The notes beneath the pieces are model-generated. The model did no database searches and was not told the DNA's origin. It saw nothing but the letters and a program-made list of their open reading frames with translations. The translations under genes and the position numbers were made by a program. Of a DNA stretch of 17,107 nt, positions 1 to 6,500 are shown in pieces. The stretch's first letter is position 1, and each line of letters opens with the position of its first letter. The stretch lies in assembly GCA_019136325.1 (NCBI GenBank), contig JAGVUJ010000145.1:1-17107 (forward strand), in the 5' to 3' direction. This DNA comes from Deltaproteobacteria bacterium. GTDB lineage: Bacteria > Desulfobacterota > Syntrophia > Syntrophales > Smithellaceae.

Positions 1-254
1 AAATATCATACCTGTCGGAATATGGGATCGATTTCCGTCCCGACGCCATGAAGCAGTATTTGCCTCATAATACGGATACCGACATCGTTTCAACCAACTT
101 AACGCATATCAACGACCTGGAATCCCTCGGTTTGGGCTCGACCATGGGGAGTGTTCTGCACATCGGTTTGCCGCTTCAGCCGTGTTTTACAATGTTAAAA
201 GAAAAAAGCGGAAGCATGTTTGCGCAGATTACAGGCAGATATCCCTTCACGTGA
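1..254 (+). CDS. C-terminal fragment of an unrecognised protein (5' end outside window)
   Basis: The reading frame is open from base 3 to a TGA at 252-254, giving about 83 residues with no stop, so this is probably the 3' end of a gene that begins left of the window. An internal ATG at 48 exists but has no Shine-Dalgarno sequence, and the frame continues upstream of it, so I treat it as an internal methionine. The peptide is soluble-looking, with a Gly/Leu-rich stretch (ESLGLGSTMGSVLHIGLP) and a TGRYPF end. I see no membrane segment and no Cys pair. I do not recognise the family and assign no function. The stop lies about 75 bases before the start of rnpB, on the same strand. Confidence 0.55.
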   Translation, partial: ISYLSEYGIDFRPDAMKQYLPHNTDTDIVSTNLTHINDLESLGLGSTMGSVLHIGLPLQPCFTMLKEKSGSMFAQITGRYPFT

Positions 255-287
255 AAAGGGGTGTGGACGGTTTGATCCGAATGAGAC

Positions 288-321
288 TATTGAAAGAAAT
301 GGCAATCGGGTATAATATAAT
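288..321 (+). promoter_or_regulatory. Sigma-70 promoter of rnpB
   Basis: Two overlapping copies of TATAAT occur at 311-316 and 316-321. The -35 candidates just upstream are TATTGA (288-293, 17-bp spacer to the first -10) and TTGAAA (290-295, 15 or 20 bp to the two -10 copies). Transcription from here would begin at roughly 323-331, where the RNase P P1 helix starts. The -10 is exact; the -35 choice is uncertain. Confidence 0.6.
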
Positions 322-330
322 GAAAAGGCA

Positions 331-700
331 GGAGAAGATCAGATGATCGCTCGCGGATGTTGATCCGCGGGAGGAAAGTCCGAGCTCCGCAGGGCAGGAT
401 GATCGCTAACGGCGACCGGGGGTGACCCCAGGGAAAGTGCCACAGAAAAGATACCGCCCCGCACGTGCGGGGTAAGGGTGAAAAGGCGAGGTAAGAGCTC
501 ACCGCTTTTCCGGTGACGGAAAAGGCATGGCAAACCCCATCCGGAGCAAGACCAAATAGGAGAACGCGCAAGGGCGGCCCGCCCGATGTTCTCGGGTCGT
601 GTCGCTTGAGGCGGCGGGCAACTGTCGTCCCAGATGAATGATCATCGTCGCGTCCAGGGTAACCGAAACGCGAAACAGAACTCGGCTTACGATCTTCTTC
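331..700 (+). ncRNA. rnpB: RNase P RNA, bacterial type A
   Basis: This is the catalytic RNA of RNase P, which removes 5' leaders from pre-tRNAs. Conserved blocks are visible in order: GAGGAAAGTCCG at 371-382 (5' core, P4/P5 region), CACAGAAA...ATACCGCC at 441-458, and near the 3' end ACAGAACTCGGCTTAC at 675-690 (3' strand of P4). The ends are set by a 10-bp P1 helix: 331-340 pairs with 691-700 with one G-U pair. The length of about 370 nt is normal for the class. A run of five T at 706-710 follows P1 closely and may serve as the termination signal. Open frames crossing this stretch on either strand are spurious. The precise ends could differ by a few bases. Confidence 0.97.
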
Positions 701-712
701 AAGCCTTTTTAT

Positions 713-739
713 CAAAAAAAACCGGAGAATTTTGCGGTT
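713..739 (-). terminator. Rho-independent terminator after the AtpZ-like gene
   Basis: On the minus strand, AACCG (739-735) pairs with CGGTT (724-720) around a 10-nt loop and is followed by a T run (719-714). The hairpin overlaps the TAA stop (740-738) of the AtpZ-like gene. It lies between two convergent genes and would also limit read-through toward rnpB. The stem is only 5 bp, so strength is uncertain. Confidence 0.5.
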
Positions 740-992
740 ACAAGTCCTTTCCTTTTTTGACGGCATCCTTGTAAAGCGTCCAGATGCATAAACCGACGGC
801 CAGCAGAAAAGAACAAAGCATGAAGTTCGGTGTTGTGCCCAGTAGTTCATCAACGATATAGCCGACATAGAGAAACAAAAATGAAGACAGGACCATGGCG
901 AATCCCCATGCCGATAACATCAATATTCCGCTGAATTTATGGATCGGTTCCCGTTCTGTCTTCGGTTTTTTGCCTATCAGATATCCCCTCAT
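738..992 (-). CDS. AtpZ/AtpI-family ATP synthase-associated membrane protein
   Basis: This is a small membrane protein of 84 residues with two predicted helices (about residues 22-45 and 55-75) separated by the family-type loop GYIVDELLGTTPNF, which matches the G-x-x-x-D-x-x-x-G-T-x-P pattern of the AtpZ/AtpI group. Members are encoded with F-ATPase a and c subunits and are linked to c-ring assembly or cation handling; the exact role here is inferred. I chose the ATG at 992; an in-frame TTG at 1001 is an alternative that adds three residues. Neither has a strong Shine-Dalgarno. It lies 72 nt downstream of a second small membrane protein on the same strand and probably shares its transcript. 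The separation from atpE by a terminator at 1398-1428 is unusual. Confidence 0.75.
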   Translation of the reverse strand: MRGYLIGKKPKTEREPIHKFSGILMLSAWGFAMVLSSFLFLYVGYIVDELLGTTPNFMLCSFLLAVGLCIWTLYKDAVKKGKDL

Positions 993-1064
993 TGCACTCA
1001 ATCTATATCAGCATATGGAATTTAAAATGTGTTCGGTAAATCTGGCCGGGTACACGGACGTCAT

Positions 1065-1265
1065 TTAGTCCACTTGAATAAGATCTATAAGACTTTTGGC
1101 GAGGTCTATTCCGGTGTCTGTAAAGATGGCGACTAATATGAAAATAAGAATGAATATGATTATGAGTTCGCTCGTCCTGATTTTCTGATATTTTTTTTTC
1201 AGAACGACAAGAATAATGCCGCCGATCATCAGAACCAATAAATGGACAAAAGGGAAATTGCTCAT
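1065..1265 (-). CDS. Small two-helix membrane protein, unrecognised
   Basis: This is a 66-residue protein dominated by two hydrophobic segments: about residues 6-22 (VHLLVLMIGGIILVVL) and 34-48 (LIIIFILIFILVAIF), with a Lys/Arg-rich loop between them (KKKYQKIR). The ATG has a clear Shine-Dalgarno, AAGGAT on the minus strand, six bases upstream. It ends with TAA at 1067-1065. It lies between a terminator (1398-1428) and the AtpZ-like gene, so it probably begins the small downstream transcription unit. Its neighbourhood suggests a link with the ATP synthase, but I do not recognise the family and the role is unknown. Confidence 0.65.
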   Translation of the reverse strand: MSNFPFVHLLVLMIGGIILVVLKKKYQKIRTSELIIIFILIFILVAIFTDTGIDLAKSLIDLIQVD

Positions 1266-1397
1266 GTTAACATCCTTTTTAAGGTTGGAATTAATTTCAT
1301 GGAAACAAGCCTCTATCGTTGGAATCCGATCGCCCTTGTCATCATTATATATTATGTCCGTTAAAGTTCATACGTTTTTTTATGGCGGTGCGTTAAT

Positions 1398-1428
1398 AAA
1401 AAAGGCCGGATCGAAATCCGGCCTTTTT
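1398..1428. terminator. Strong bidirectional Rho-independent terminator
   Basis: GGCCGGAT (1404-1411), a CGAA loop (1412-1415) and ATCCGGCC (1416-1423) form a perfect 8-bp GC-rich stem, flanked by six A (1398-1403) and five T (1424-1428). It works in either orientation. On the minus strand it lies about 25 bases after the stop of the Cache-domain gene and closes the atpE-Cache transcript, separating it from the 66-aa and AtpZ-like genes. Confidence 0.93.
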
Positions 1429-1452
1429 GTGTTGCTTGTTTTGTTCAGCTAA

Positions 1453-2763
1453 TTATTTGTCGTCTTCATCATCGTCGAAGTTTAAAGGACCTTCTGAACC
1501 TTTGGGAACTTCCGCCTGTAAGGAACGGCTGATTCCGCGAACCAGAAGCAGCATAATGAAGAACAGAATAATCATGGATGCAATGAGAATAAAGATAACC
1601 GTTGCCGTCCACGCCTTAGCTTCTTTTTCAATTTCCTTGGCTACTTTCATAGCCTCATGATTGTATTTCTCAACATCCAGCCCCAATCCGATCCATCCGA
1701 AACCGGCCGGTTCGGGAAGATTGGCTGCGGAAAATTTGATGGGCGCATAGGCAACAAACTTTGTTAATCCGCCGTATTTGTACATCAAAATTCCCGTTTT
1801 GCCTGCTGTTGCTTCCTTGGAGATGTTAAAAATGTTGTGATCCAGGAAACCAAGCTGGAACATATTCAACGCTTCCGCCCCTTTCTTGGCGAGTTCTTTG
1901 GCGTTGTCCGCCGCAAGGGTGGGAACCGTTGTTCCGTTTTGGTTAAGTCCGACAATATGGTAATCGGCGGGATGAGAAACGACATAACCGCGATGATCTA
2001 CCATGTAAGCATAATTGCCGGTCGAGGCGTCAGTTTCAAACACCTTTTCCGCCTGTGTCGGAACAAGTTGGTCCGTAAACTCGGCCAGATGGCGATAATC
2101 CAGAGCCAGTGTGATTAAACCTGCAAATCCATCCTTACCGAAAACCGGTGTGGCGAAACGGACATATCCGGCAAATCGCTGCCCTTTATCATAGGCCGCC
2201 TTGTCGACATAGAAGCCCGTGACCGGAGAAACATATACATCACCCTTGTTCAGATTTTTTGCCTTGGCAAAATAATCTTCCGTTTTATATGTCGTGTTTG
2301 CCGGATTGCTGACATTCACCAGTTTGTTTGCCGGCAACGCCTGACCGTCAACGATTTTAATCTTTTCGTTGCCGTTTTTGTCAATCAGAGCCATCTCGCT
2401 GTAAAGCGGGATCAATATCTGCTGAACTTTGCCGTCGCGTTTGACCCATACAGGTTTTTTGTTTTCAGAAACAAATTGTTTGTACACAGCTTCCGTTGAG
2501 GGAAGAATCGTTGCGACTTGCAGATCTTTCTTGCTTTCCGCTAGGAATTTAGCAACTTCATTGGCCGTATTAACGGCTCTTGCCTTTATATCTTCCTGGG
2601 ATTTCTGATCGAGAACATTAACAGTTTTCTCTTTTACGGTGACCCCCAATTTAAACATGCCGTTAGCGATTAAAAACGCCATTAGTGATAAGGGGATTAC
2701 TATCAGCAGGAAGAATACGCCTCCTATATTAAAAAACCGCTTATCTTTTCTAGTTTCTGACAT
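1453..2763 (-). CDS. Membrane-anchored dCache-domain protein without output domain
   Basis: This 436-residue protein has the layout of an extracytoplasmic sensor. A short basic N-terminus and a membrane helix (about 14-36) are followed by a large periplasmic region (about 40-380) that reads as a double Cache/PDC fold, for example the stretches AEVAKFLAESKKDLQ-like helix, EMALIDKNGNEKIK, GFYVDKAAYDKGQRFAGYV and YMVDHRGYVVSHP. A second helix (about 384-411, ending MLLLVRGI) and a 25-residue cytoplasmic tail ending in the acidic run DDDEDDK complete it. Chemoreceptors and kinases continue into HAMP, MA or HisKA at this point; here the protein simply ends. The ATG has a GGGGGA Shine-Dalgarno. It starts 48 bases after atpE ends and is almost certainly co-transcribed with it. 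Cache domains typically bind small organic acids or amino acids, but the ligand and the partner here are unknown. Confidence 0.85.
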   Translation of the reverse strand: MSETRKDKRFFNIGGVFFLLIVIPLSLMAFLIANGMFKLGVTVKEKTVNVLDQKSQEDIKARAVNTANEVAKFLAESKKDLQVATILPSTEAVYKQFVSENKKPVWVKRDGKVQQILIPLYSEMALIDKNGNEKIKIVDGQALPANKLVNVSNPANTTYKTEDYFAKAKNLNKGDVYVSPVTGFYVDKAAYDKGQRFAGYVRFATPVFGKDGFAGLITLALDYRHLAEFTDQLVPTQAEKVFETDASTGNYAYMVDHRGYVVSHPADYHIVGLNQNGTTVPTLAADNAKELAKKGAEALNMFQLGFLDHNIFNISKEATAGKTGILMYKYGGLTKFVAYAPIKFSAANLPEPAGFGWIGLGLDVEKYNHEAMKVAKEIEKEAKAWTATVIFILIASMIILFFIMLLLVRGISRSLQAEVPKGSEGPLNFDDDEDDK

Positions 2764-2811
2764 TACTATTTCCCCCTAACCTTTGTTATTTTGAAGTTAA
2801 TTTATTTTATA

Positions 2812-3186
2812 TTAACCCAAAAAATAACGCATGTAAGGGTTAGCATAGAGAAGAATCAGAGAAATAACCAAAGCGTAAATGGCGATGGATTCCGCCATGG
2901 CCATACCGACGAGCATAACCATCATGATCTTGCCTTGGACACCGGGGTTTCTTCCCACTGCCTGACATGCGCCGTTTGCAGCGTTACCAATACCTGCGCC
3001 CGCGCCGATCGCGCCCAGTCCCATTGCCAGGCCGGCTCCGATCATCGCGCCAACAGCAAAATAAACTTTGATGTACGATTCACCAGCTGGAATAGCTTCT
3101 GCGGCAAATACGAACGGACTTGCTACCAGCAGAACTACCATGCATGTAAATGCTGTTAAAATAACTTTACCCAATTTGTGTGACAT
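2812..3186 (-). CDS. atpE: F-type ATP synthase subunit c
   Basis: This is the membrane rotor subunit of the F1Fo ATP synthase, which carries the coupling ion through Fo. The 124-residue protein has a hydrophobic leader-like N-terminus (about 8-29, ending FVFAAEA), then the two-helix hairpin: helix 1 Gly/Ala-rich (about 44-72, GLGAIGAGAGIGNAA), a polar loop with the conserved Arg-Asn-Pro (79-81), and helix 2 with the ion-carrying carboxylate Glu99 in MAESIAIYALVIS. Compared with the Na+-type Ilyobacter protein, Ser and Tyr of helix 2 are kept (Ser100, Tyr104), but the helix-1 Gln is Ile66 and the Thr is Ile101. This argues for proton coupling. A GGAG Shine-Dalgarno lies on the minus strand before the ATG. 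No a subunit (atpB) is adjacent: upstream is over 500 bases without a gene. Downstream is the Cache-domain protein. Confidence 0.93.
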   Translation of the reverse strand: MSHKLGKVILTAFTCMVVLLVASPFVFAAEAIPAGESYIKVYFAVGAMIGAGLAMGLGAIGAGAGIGNAANGACQAVGRNPGVQGKIMMVMLVGMAMAESIAIYALVISLILLYANPYMRYFLG

Positions 3187-3708
3187 TGTTGATCTCCTTT
3201 CATAATAAAGTGTTTATTATTACTTCTTTTTTCCATAACATAAATCCGCAATCGTTGGAAAGAGAAATAATTTAACCTTAGTTCTGCGCGGATTTACTGC
3301 ATGACTTATGCCATATCTTCAGCATGAAAAGTATTTTCAGGCATGAATCATTCATCCGATGAAAAAATATACTGCTAATGCATTGAGATTGTTTCACTTA
3401 ATGATCATATAAAAAATACATAAGACGGTGAAAAAAAGAAACCGGGATTATTTTCAATTATTCGGAAATCATTCGAATGGCGACAGCGTTTAATATTTTG
3501 TTCAACGTGTTTATAAAAAAACATTAAAATGGATTCGGGGAAGTTTTGGCCGGCATCAAAAATATTTTCCGTCATTGGTCCGCGTGTATCCGGAAGCCAT
3601 GATGTGGAGAAACCGGGAAACATTTTATTTATATTTTTATTGAAATTTTCATCTAAGGCCGTTAGTATCTTTGAAATAAAAGAATAGACTTCTATTAAAA
3701 GGATTATT
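3187..3708. other. AT-rich non-coding stretch between divergent units
   Basis: These 522 bases separate atpE (minus) from the 59-aa peptide (plus). They must hold the atpE promoter, but I cannot fix a convincing -35/-10 pair for it. Small symmetric elements are visible: ATGAA-TCA-TTCAT around 3342-3354 and a near repeat CAG(G)CATGAA around 3320-3347. A minus-strand open frame at 3623-3405 begins with ATG but lacks a Shine-Dalgarno and resembles nothing I know, so I do not call it a gene. The plus-strand promoter for the kinase unit is listed separately. Confidence 0.6.
3640..3668 (+). promoter_or_regulatory. Possible sigma-70 promoter of the kinase-regulator unit
   Basis: TTGAAA (3640-3645), a 17-bp spacer and TAGTAT (3663-3668) lie about 40 bases upstream of the 59-aa gene. 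The -35 matches the consensus at 5 of 6 positions and the -10 at 4 of 6. AT-rich surroundings raise the chance of a false match. Confidence 0.4.
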
Positions 3709-3888
3709 ATGCAGGAGCTTCTTACAGCGATAACGTATCCGGTCGTTTGGCTTATTTGTTCTTATGGTTTAAAGATTGAGAGCGGTTTGGCAAAGCTTCT
3801 TATTTCATTGACGGCTGCAATTCTGGTTTATGTCCTGATCGGGATAAAACTTTCCCACAAAGAAAACAAAGAGGATCAAAAAGATTAG
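3709..3888 (+). CDS. 59-residue membrane peptide preceding the histidine kinase
   Basis: The ATG at 3709 has a good Shine-Dalgarno (AAAAGGA, 3697-3703), and the frame runs 59 codons to TAG at 3886-3888. The peptide has a weakly hydrophobic first segment (ITYPVVWLICSYGLKI, about 8-23), a stronger membrane segment (about 28-48, ISLTAAILVYVLIGIKL) and a charged tail (SHKENKEDQKD), so it is probably a small inner-membrane protein. Its stop codon abuts the GTG start of the kinase with no gap (TAG then GTG), which suggests translational coupling and a shared role, for example as a small accessory of the sensor. I do not recognise the family. Confidence 0.72.
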   Translation: MQELLTAITYPVVWLICSYGLKIESGLAKLLISLTAAILVYVLIGIKLSHKENKEDQKD

Positions 3889-6489
3889 GTGACTTTATTC
3901 AGTAAAACAAAAATCCTTTTCTACAAAGCTGCAAAATCGCGCATATTGTTTGCCAGTATTACCGTCATTATTTTATTTCTGCTGCTGGCTCTAACGGTCA
4001 ACAATTCCCACGAAAAAAATATTGTCGAAATATTCAGCCGTCAGCAGCTGGCCAATGTTCAAAACACGGCAACAAGAATGTCGGATATTTTCTCTAAGGT
4101 GGGCGAAAACCTGGCTCTGTTTTCTCATCTGGTGCCTGAGTCCAGAATACCGGCGGAAAACATTGATAATTATTACAGGATATTGTCCGCCGACTGGGAA
4201 AAAACACTTGATAAAATTGTGTTTTTTGACGCTGAGGGCCATGTCAAAAGCGCTTATCCGAAGGATGCCTCGTCGGCAGTTAATTTTCTCGACCATTTTG
4301 CCATTATACAAAAACAACAGAAACAATATCTGGATCTGGCTTTGCCGGAATCAGCGGGCGTGAAACCAAAAGCGAACCGATATCTGGTTGTAGGCTATCC
4401 GGTTCATGATCGAAAAGGTGGATTTGGCGGCGCCTGGCTGGTTTCGTTTTCTCTCTCCGCTGTTGTGGACAAGTATAATAAGCAGACCTTTAATCATGAA
4501 GCGGGGGAAATATTTTTAACGGATGAAAAGCAGCACATTATGATTAACAGTGATGCAGTCTTCACCGGAGAAAATATCAGCGATCTTTTGACGGATATTG
4601 ATAAAAAGAAGATCGATGTTTCTTCAAATGACGGCGGTTATTTTCAAGCGGTCGTCTATCGGAATCACAAAAAACAACGCAGTATCATTGCGTATTACCC
4701 GTTAAAGGCCGGAGATAAAAAATGGACGGTGCTTACGGTTGTTCCTTACAGCCTGATTATTTCCCCTCTGCGTAAAACTTTTTTCTACACGCTTTTCAGC
4801 TCCTTGCTGCTCATTATTGTTGTCATTATTGCCAGCATGTCTTTTGCCTACAAGGAGGGAAAAAGATTACGCACCAAGGAAGAAAAGAAAAGGCTCAAAG
4901 AGCGCAAGGACTGGCAGGAAAAACTGCTCCGGGAAAAGAAAACCATCGAAGGGATTATCGAAGGTTCGCCCATTCCCAGCTTTGTCATCGATAATGAACA
5001 CAACGTCATATTGTGGAATCGTGCCTGTACCGAACTGACCGGACATTCCGCGGCAGAGATGCTGGGGACGAGTAATCACTATAAGCCGTTTTATTCCGTG
5101 ACGCGTCCCATGATTGCAGATTTGATCGTGGATAACGACATGGAAGGTCTGGGCAGGCATTACGGGACGAAAAACGTCAAAAAGTCCGATAAGGTTGTCG
5201 GCGCCTACGAAGCGACGGACTATTACGCGAATCTCGGCGGACAAAGCCGCTATCTGTATTTTCTGGCGGCGCCCATTTATGATGAAGAGGGAAAAATCAT
5301 TGCGGCAATCGAAACGCTGCAGGATGTCTCTCGGGAACGGGAAATGACAAAAAGTCTGAGCGAATATGCCGAAACCCTGCAAAACGAATTGATCGAAAAT
5401 ATCGAACTGCAGCGGCAGATTCAGGACTTGTATCATTATCTGCAAACCATCGTTAACAGTCTGCCGGATAAAATTTATGAAATTGATGAAAAGGGAATTA
5501 TTAATTTTATGAGCCGCAGTCTGAGAAAAAAAGGCGACTCTTTTCGCGAATTCAAAAACAAACATTTTGTCGAGTTCGTGGCTCCCGGATATGAAGATCT
5601 GGTGCTGTCCAAGTGGGAGGAGGCAAAGAAAGGAATTTATAAACCTTACGAAATTGAGGCGATCAGCGAAAGCGGCCGGAAATATAACCTTTTGATTACA
5701 ACGTCACCCGTCATCGGCACCAACCATTATATCATTGTGCAACGTGATATCACCGAGTTTAAAGACCTCGAAAAGAAACTCTACGACAGTCAGAAGCTGG
5801 CGGCTTTGGGTCAGCTTTCTGCCGGCATTGCTCACGAAATACGCAATCCTCTGTCTTCGATAAAAATGAGTCTCCAGATTCTGGGCAAACGCATGCATCC
5901 CGAGGGGAATGACCTGAAAAGGTTCAAAATTGCTGAAAAAGAAGTGGATCATCTCGAAACGCTGGTGAACGATATTCTGGCTTTTGCCAAACCGGTGGAA
6001 CCGAAGAAAACGACGGTGGAGGTATCCAGAGTTCTGGAACAGGCCATCGCAATGTCGGAGAAAGGCATTACCGATAAAAAGATTGAGATCCGGATGCGCT
6101 TGAACGATGTTTCTCCGGTGACGGTGGACGCGGCGATGATGGCGGATGCTTTTTTAAATGTCATCCGCAACGCCGTGGAAGCGGTGCCCGAAAACGGCAG
6201 GATTGATATTGCATTGACCTTTGCCGATGAAACTCGCCAGTCGGTCGCCGTGGAGATCAGAGATAACGGCAGCGGAATCGACGACGCCGATATGCCGCAT
6301 ATTTTCAATCCGTTTTTTACCCGCAAAAATTATGGTACCGGTTTGGGGCTTTCTCTGGTAAAGAAAATTATTGATATTCATCAGGGAACGATTAGTGTTT
6401 CCAGTAAAAAGAACGAAGGAACGAAGGTGCTGATTGTTTTGCCTGTTTCAACCGAAGGCGCACATTCATCCCTGATAAACAATAAATAA
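3889..6489 (+). CDS. Cache-PAS-PAS sensor histidine kinase (NtrB/AtoS type)
   Basis: This membrane sensor kinase of 866 residues would autophosphorylate and pass phosphate to the regulator encoded next. Order of parts: helix 1 (about 18-38), periplasmic Cache-type sensor (about 40-290), helix 2 (about 297-321), a highly charged linker (322-355), PAS 1 (about 352-475, with FVIDNEHNVILWNRACTEL), a coiled region, PAS 2 (about 520-640, with KIYEIDEKGIINF), then HisKA with the phospho-acceptor His649 in GIAHEIRNPL. The HATPase domain shows the N box Asn757/Asn761, G1 DNGSGID (792-798), the F box FFTR and G2 GTGLGL (816-821). All catalytic motifs look intact. The GTG start abuts the preceding TAG; GAGGAT at 3871-3876 is a loosely spaced ribosome site. 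The regulator begins 11 bases after the stop. The ligand is unknown. Confidence 0.93.
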   Translation: MTLFSKTKILFYKAAKSRILFASITVIILFLLLALTVNNSHEKNIVEIFSRQQLANVQNTATRMSDIFSKVGENLALFSHLVPESRIPAENIDNYYRILSADWEKTLDKIVFFDAEGHVKSAYPKDASSAVNFLDHFAIIQKQQKQYLDLALPESAGVKPKANRYLVVGYPVHDRKGGFGGAWLVSFSLSAVVDKYNKQTFNHEAGEIFLTDEKQHIMINSDAVFTGENISDLLTDIDKKKIDVSSNDGGYFQAVVYRNHKKQRSIIAYYPLKAGDKKWTVLTVVPYSLIISPLRKTFFYTLFSSLLLIIVVIIASMSFAYKEGKRLRTKEEKKRLKERKDWQEKLLREKKTIEGIIEGSPIPSFVIDNEHNVILWNRACTELTGHSAAEMLGTSNHYKPFYSVTRPMIADLIVDNDMEGLGRHYGTKNVKKSDKVVGAYEATDYYANLGGQSRYLYFLAAPIYDEEGKIIAAIETLQDVSREREMTKSLSEYAETLQNELIENIELQRQIQDLYHYLQTIVNSLPDKIYEIDEKGIINFMSRSLRKKGDSFREFKNKHFVEFVAPGYEDLVLSKWEEAKKGIYKPYEIEAISESGRKYNLLITTSPVIGTNHYIIVQRDITEFKDLEKKLYDSQKLAALGQLSAGIAHEIRNPLSSIKMSLQILGKRMHPEGNDLKRFKIAEKEVDHLETLVNDILAFAKPVEPKKTTVEVSRVLEQAIAMSEKGITDKKIEIRMRLNDVSPVTVDAAMMADAFLNVIRNAVEAVPENGRIDIALTFADETRQSVAVEIRDNGSGIDDADMPHIFNPFFTRKNYGTGLGLSLVKKIIDIHQGTISVSSKKNEGTKVLIVLPVSTEGAHSSLINNK

Positions 6490-6500
6490 GGTAAGGTCTT

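Noticed and set aside
287..868. Long minus-strand open frames across the rnpB region
   Set aside because: They overlap a clear RNase P RNA with conserved blocks and P1 pairing. The translations are low-complexity shadows without ribosome sites.
1344..1349. Exact TATAAT on the minus strand upstream of the 66-aa gene
   Set aside because: It is well placed for a promoter of that unit, but no acceptable -35 lies 16-18 bp upstream and the area is AT-rich. It was left out of the feature list.
1316..3259. Ten-mer ATCGTTGGAA present upstream of both minus-strand ATP synthase-type units
   Set aside because: Ten-base repeats are expected many times by chance in 17 kb, and the flanking bases do not match.
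3405..3623. Minus-strand 72-codon open frame in the atpE-kinase intergenic stretch
   Set aside because: It begins with ATG but has no Shine-Dalgarno, no recognisable motif and lies in AT-rich DNA. It cannot be supported as a gene.
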